From contig CAJMRR010000080.1 in assembly GCA_905215835.1 (NCBI GenBank), forward strand, positions 1 to 9,281: DNA of 9,281 nucleotides, in the 5' to 3' direction. The notes beneath the pieces are model-generated. The model had not been told where the DNA came from and ran no database searches. It worked only from the letters and a program-made list of their open reading frames with translations. Shown here piece after piece: positions 7,345 to 9,281 of the stretch. How positions within the stretch are numbered: the stretch's first letter is position 1; each line of letters opens with the position of its first letter. The DNA comes from an uncultured bacterium (lineage in GTDB: Bacteria > Actinomycetota > Coriobacteriia > Coriobacteriales > Coriobacteriaceae). A program made the position numbers and the translations under genes.

Positions 7345-7386
7345 CATGCGGGGCCTTCCAGCCGACTTGGCAGAAGGCCCCGCATG
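7345..7386 (-). terminator. GC-rich hairpin downstream of the MalY/PatB-like gene, probable terminator
   Basis: A perfect 14-bp stem pairs 7345-7358 (CATGCGGGGCCTTC) with 7373-7386. The 14-base loop can itself form a 3-bp GCC/GGC helix. It begins ten bases past the aminotransferase stop and ends before the AT-rich promoter region of the lipoprotein operon, where a terminator would be expected. The minus-strand tail (GTAAAACG) is not U-rich, so it may be factor-assisted or only an RNA 3'-end stabiliser. Confidence 0.6.
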
Positions 7387-7396
7387 CAGCACACGC

Positions 7397-8611
7397 CTAC
7401 TGTGCATTAAAAACGTAGCGGTCCAGGCGGTCGCACGCCTCCCTTATGCGCGAAAGCGGCAGCGCCAGATTCACGCGAATGTGGCAGGGCCCGTGGAACG
7501 GACGGCCATCCTGGTAGCCAACGCCCACGCGCGCCCCCGCGTCGAGCAACCACTGAATATCGCGGCCATGCTCGCGGCACCACTCGGTACAGTCCAGAAA
7601 CACCATGTACGTGCCCTGCGGACGCGAATAGGACACGCCCTCAAAATGCTCGTCCACGTAATTGCAGAAGTACTCGATATTGCCGGCAAGCACCTGATTG
7701 AGCTCGTCCACCCACTCATAGCCCTGCGGCTGGTAGGCACCGATAAGCGCATGCATGGAGAGGACATTCATCTCGTTGTAGTGGGTCTTGTTGGACACGG
7801 CGCACACGCGGTCGTGCAGCGTCTCGTTATAGATGATGTGGTAGCTGCCGACCAGGCCCGCCAGGTTGAACGTCTTGCTGGGCGCGTAGAGGGCAACCGT
7901 GCGCATGCGGGCATCCTCGCTCACCGACTGCGTCGGGATATGCTTGTGCCCCGGCAGGATGATATCGGACCAAATCTCGTCCGATATCACCACGCAATCG
8001 TGCTGGCGATAGATGTTCATGGCGCGCTCGATCTCGTCGCGCTCCCATACGCGGCCGCAGGGATTGTGCGGCGAGCAGAACACCGCAGCATGGATGTGGT
8101 TTTGGGCGAGCTTGTGCTCCATGTCCTCAAAGTCCATACGCCACACGCCCTGATCGTCGAGCTTAAGCGGGCTGTGGACAATGTGATAGCCCGCGGCCTC
8201 AATGGACTTGGTAAAGCCGATGTAGGTAGGGCTGTGGACCAGCACCGCATCGCCCGGCTGAACATACGCACGCAGTGTCGACACGACACCGCCCAGCACG
8301 CCGTTTTCGTAGCCGATATGTTCAGGGCGCAGGCCCTCGACGCCATTGCGGCGGCTCTGCCATTCGATGATGCGGTCGAAGTACTCGGCGCGCGGGTTAA
8401 AGTAGCCAAACATGGGATGCTGAGCGCGCTGAATGATGTGCTCCTGGACCGTGGGCACCGTGGCAAAATTCATGTCGGCCACCCACATGGGAATGCGGTC
8501 GAAGCCCTCGTCGGGTGCGTTCGGAGCCATACCGGGGATCTCGCCCCAGGAGTCAACGGCGATGGAGTCCATGCCGTGGCGGTCGATAAGCGAGCTAAAG
8601 TCGTATTTCAT
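7397..8611 (-). CDS. MalY/PatB-family PLP-dependent C-S lyase / aminotransferase
   Basis: The product is 404 residues, close to the usual 385-400 of this family. It begins MKYDFSSLIDRHGMDSIAVD, the characteristic opening of MalY/PatB proteins, followed by IPMWVADMNF. Fold-type-I residues are visible: Asn183 in SPHNPCGR, Asp211 in VISDEIWSD (pyridine nitrogen), Lys246 in APSKTFNLAGL (Schiff base), and Arg379 in HIRVNLALP (substrate carboxylate). Family members cleave cystathionine or cysteine to pyruvate, ammonia and a thiol or H2S, in the cytoplasm. E. coli MalY additionally acts as a regulator, and nothing here indicates that. I chose the ATG at 8609-8611 because the family N-terminus starts there and GGGGG (8618-8622) lies six bases upstream. 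An in-frame GTG at 8659 would add 16 residues but lacks a ribosome site. The gene lies 111 bp downstream of trmO on the same strand, so it may be co-transcribed or have its own promoter. Confidence 0.9.
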   Translation of the reverse strand: MKYDFSSLIDRHGMDSIAVDSWGEIPGMAPNAPDEGFDRIPMWVADMNFATVPTVQEHIIQRAQHPMFGYFNPRAEYFDRIIEWQSRRNGVEGLRPEHIGYENGVLGGVVSTLRAYVQPGDAVLVHSPTYIGFTKSIEAAGYHIVHSPLKLDDQGVWRMDFEDMEHKLAQNHIHAAVFCSPHNPCGRVWERDEIERAMNIYRQHDCVVISDEIWSDIILPGHKHIPTQSVSEDARMRTVALYAPSKTFNLAGLVGSYHIIYNETLHDRVCAVSNKTHYNEMNVLSMHALIGAYQPQGYEWVDELNQVLAGNIEYFCNYVDEHFEGVSYSRPQGTYMVFLDCTEWCREHGRDIQWLLDAGARVGVGYQDGRPFHGPCHIRVNLALPLSRIREACDRLDRYVFNAQ

Positions 8612-8722
8612 GCTGAGCCCCCGTGCAAAGTGATTGTTTTGGTAGGCGTTATTGTCCACCAGCGTGGGCGGTTTTGGCGCGGAGTTTGGCGCTTAATTTG
8701 ACGGGTGCGGACGAATGGCTGG

Positions 8723-9281
8723 TTAGTCTTGCGCGTCGTTGACGGCGACTACGGTTAGCTGGGTTTCGTCGACCGTAAACGATATGTCGAGTCCGGCGTA
8801 GGCCAGATGATAGACGCGGTTTGGCTCGTGCTTGCTGCCCGCGCGGCGCGGATCTTGGCGTAGAACCTCGACCAAGCCAGAAATCTTTGCGGGCGGGACC
8901 GTATCCTGCAGAGCTTGCGGAAACTCAACATCGAGCTCTTGCCACGGAGCATCCTCAATCCAGCCGCCGGTCGCATCCGGGTGACAGTCCGCAAACGGAA
9001 TGTAGGGCTTAATGTCGTAGATGGGCGTACCATCGCGCAGATCTGCTCCCAGCACATGGATGATGGGGCCGTCGTCGGTAAGCTCGACACGATCGAGCTT
9101 GACGCAGGTGAGACCGATGGGATTAGGGCGAAACGGACTGCGTGTGGCAAACACGCCCACACGCTCGGCTCCGCCCAGACGCGGCGGGCGCACGGTTTTC
9201 GACCACTTGGCATTAGCGCCGGACCTGTCCTGCGACTTGGCATCGGCAGCTATGTCCTTAGCCGTGCCGCCGGGCGTTCCG
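8723..9281 (-). CDS. trmO: TrmO (TsaA/YaeB-type) tRNA t6A37 N6-methyltransferase, C-terminal 185 residues, start beyond right edge
   Basis: The reading frame stays open to the window edge, so the GTG at 9193 is internal and the true start lies beyond 9281. The in-window part has TVRPPRLGG, then VGVFATRSPFRPNPIGL, LRDGTPIYDIKPYIPFAD, and near the end LRQDPRRAGSKHEPNRVYHL. These match E. coli TrmO in order (TVRPPRLGG, GVFATRSTFRPNPIG, DGTPVVDIKPYLPFAE, LAQDPRPAY). TrmO uses S-adenosylmethionine to methylate N6-threonylcarbamoyladenosine at position 37 of ANN-decoding tRNAs (threonine tRNA in E. coli), in the cytoplasm. Upstream of TVRPPR the frame encodes a hydrophilic, low-complexity stretch (GGTAKDIAADAKSQDRSGA) with no counterpart in the E. 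coli protein, where a tryptophan-containing segment leads directly into TVRPPR. The N-terminal half, with part of the SAM site, is not visible. Confidence 0.9.
   Translation of the reverse strand, partial: GTPGGTAKDIAADAKSQDRSGANAKWSKTVRPPRLGGAERVGVFATRSPFRPNPIGLTCVKLDRVELTDDGPIIHVLGADLRDGTPIYDIKPYIPFADCHPDATGGWIEDAPWQELDVEFPQALQDTVPPAKISGLVEVLRQDPRRAGSKHEPNRVYHLAYAGLDISFTVDETQLTVVAVNDAQD

Noticed and set aside
8673..8692. Direct repeat TTTGGCGC at 8673-8680 and 8685-8692 upstream of the MalY/PatB-like gene
   Set aside because: Two 8-bp copies 12 bases apart could be an operator, but there is no recognised consensus, dyad symmetry or supporting promoter, and short repeats of this kind can arise by chance.
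7319..8701. Open frame of 460 codons on the plus strand opposite the MalY/PatB-like gene
   Set aside because: It covers the aminotransferase gene antisense and also reads through the hairpin region. Its translation shows no recognisable domain, whereas the minus-strand frame has all PLP-enzyme motifs. It is an antisense effect of GC-rich codon use.
8698..8703. TTGACG resembling a -35 box on the plus strand
   Set aside because: It would direct transcription antisense into trmO and has no -10 partner at normal spacing. No plus-strand gene lies beyond it in the window.
9191..9193. GTG as the start of a 156-residue TrmO
   Set aside because: The frame stays open upstream to the window edge, and the conserved Thr immediately before Val-Arg-Pro-Pro-Arg is encoded in frame. 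The true start is therefore further upstream.

Overview
The window looks like a chromosomal segment of a moderately high-GC, Gram-positive actinobacterium of the Coriobacteriia type, possibly Collinsella-like. This is an inference from three things: hybrid kinases paired with solute-binding proteins, GC-rich codon use, and a 'GGGAC..GTCCC' palindrome of a kind I associate with that group. No 16S or other marker gene is present, so the assignment is tentative. There are eight protein genes, two of them cut by the window edges. I see no tRNA, rRNA, CRISPR array, insertion sequence or prophage gene. Coding density is high and no gene-free gap exceeds 200 bases.

Layout: (1) 1-602, minus strand: a small two-TM potassium-channel-like protein, then the start of a LOG-family (lysine-decarboxylase-like) gene that runs off the left edge. 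(2) 603-799: a divergent intergenic region holding a 58-bp near-palindrome of REP type. (3) 800-4124, plus strand: a large hybrid histidine kinase with a signal peptide and two tandem extracytoplasmic solute-binding (Venus-flytrap) domains. It is followed 40 bp later by a small FMN-binding split-barrel protein (pyridoxamine-phosphate-oxidase-like, NimA-related). (4) 4152-4191: a 15-bp-stem hairpin between convergent genes, probably a shared terminator. (5) 4194-7252, minus strand: a lipoprotein solute-binding protein gene followed by a second hybrid histidine kinase with an ATGA stop/start overlap. The same hairpin closes this operon. (6) 7345-7386: another strong hairpin, just after the next gene's stop. 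(7) 7397-8611, minus strand: a MalY/PatB-type PLP-dependent C-S lyase/aminotransferase. (8) 8723-9281, minus strand: the C-terminal part of TrmO (TsaA/YaeB-type tRNA t6A37 methyltransferase), with its start beyond the right edge.

The most distinctive part is the signalling block at 800-7252. Two hybrid kinases with similar kinase and receiver halves converge on each other but use different ways of sensing. One carries two solute-binding domains fused in the same polypeptide. The other has a Cache-like extracytoplasmic loop and a separate, translationally coupled solute-binding lipoprotein. No ABC permease or ATPase gene accompanies either binding module, which suggests they serve sensing rather than uptake. 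No histidine phosphotransfer protein or output response regulator lies in the window, so the targets of the phosphorelays are unknown. The flanking genes (channel, LOG, MalY/PatB, TrmO) look like ordinary metabolic and housekeeping neighbours.
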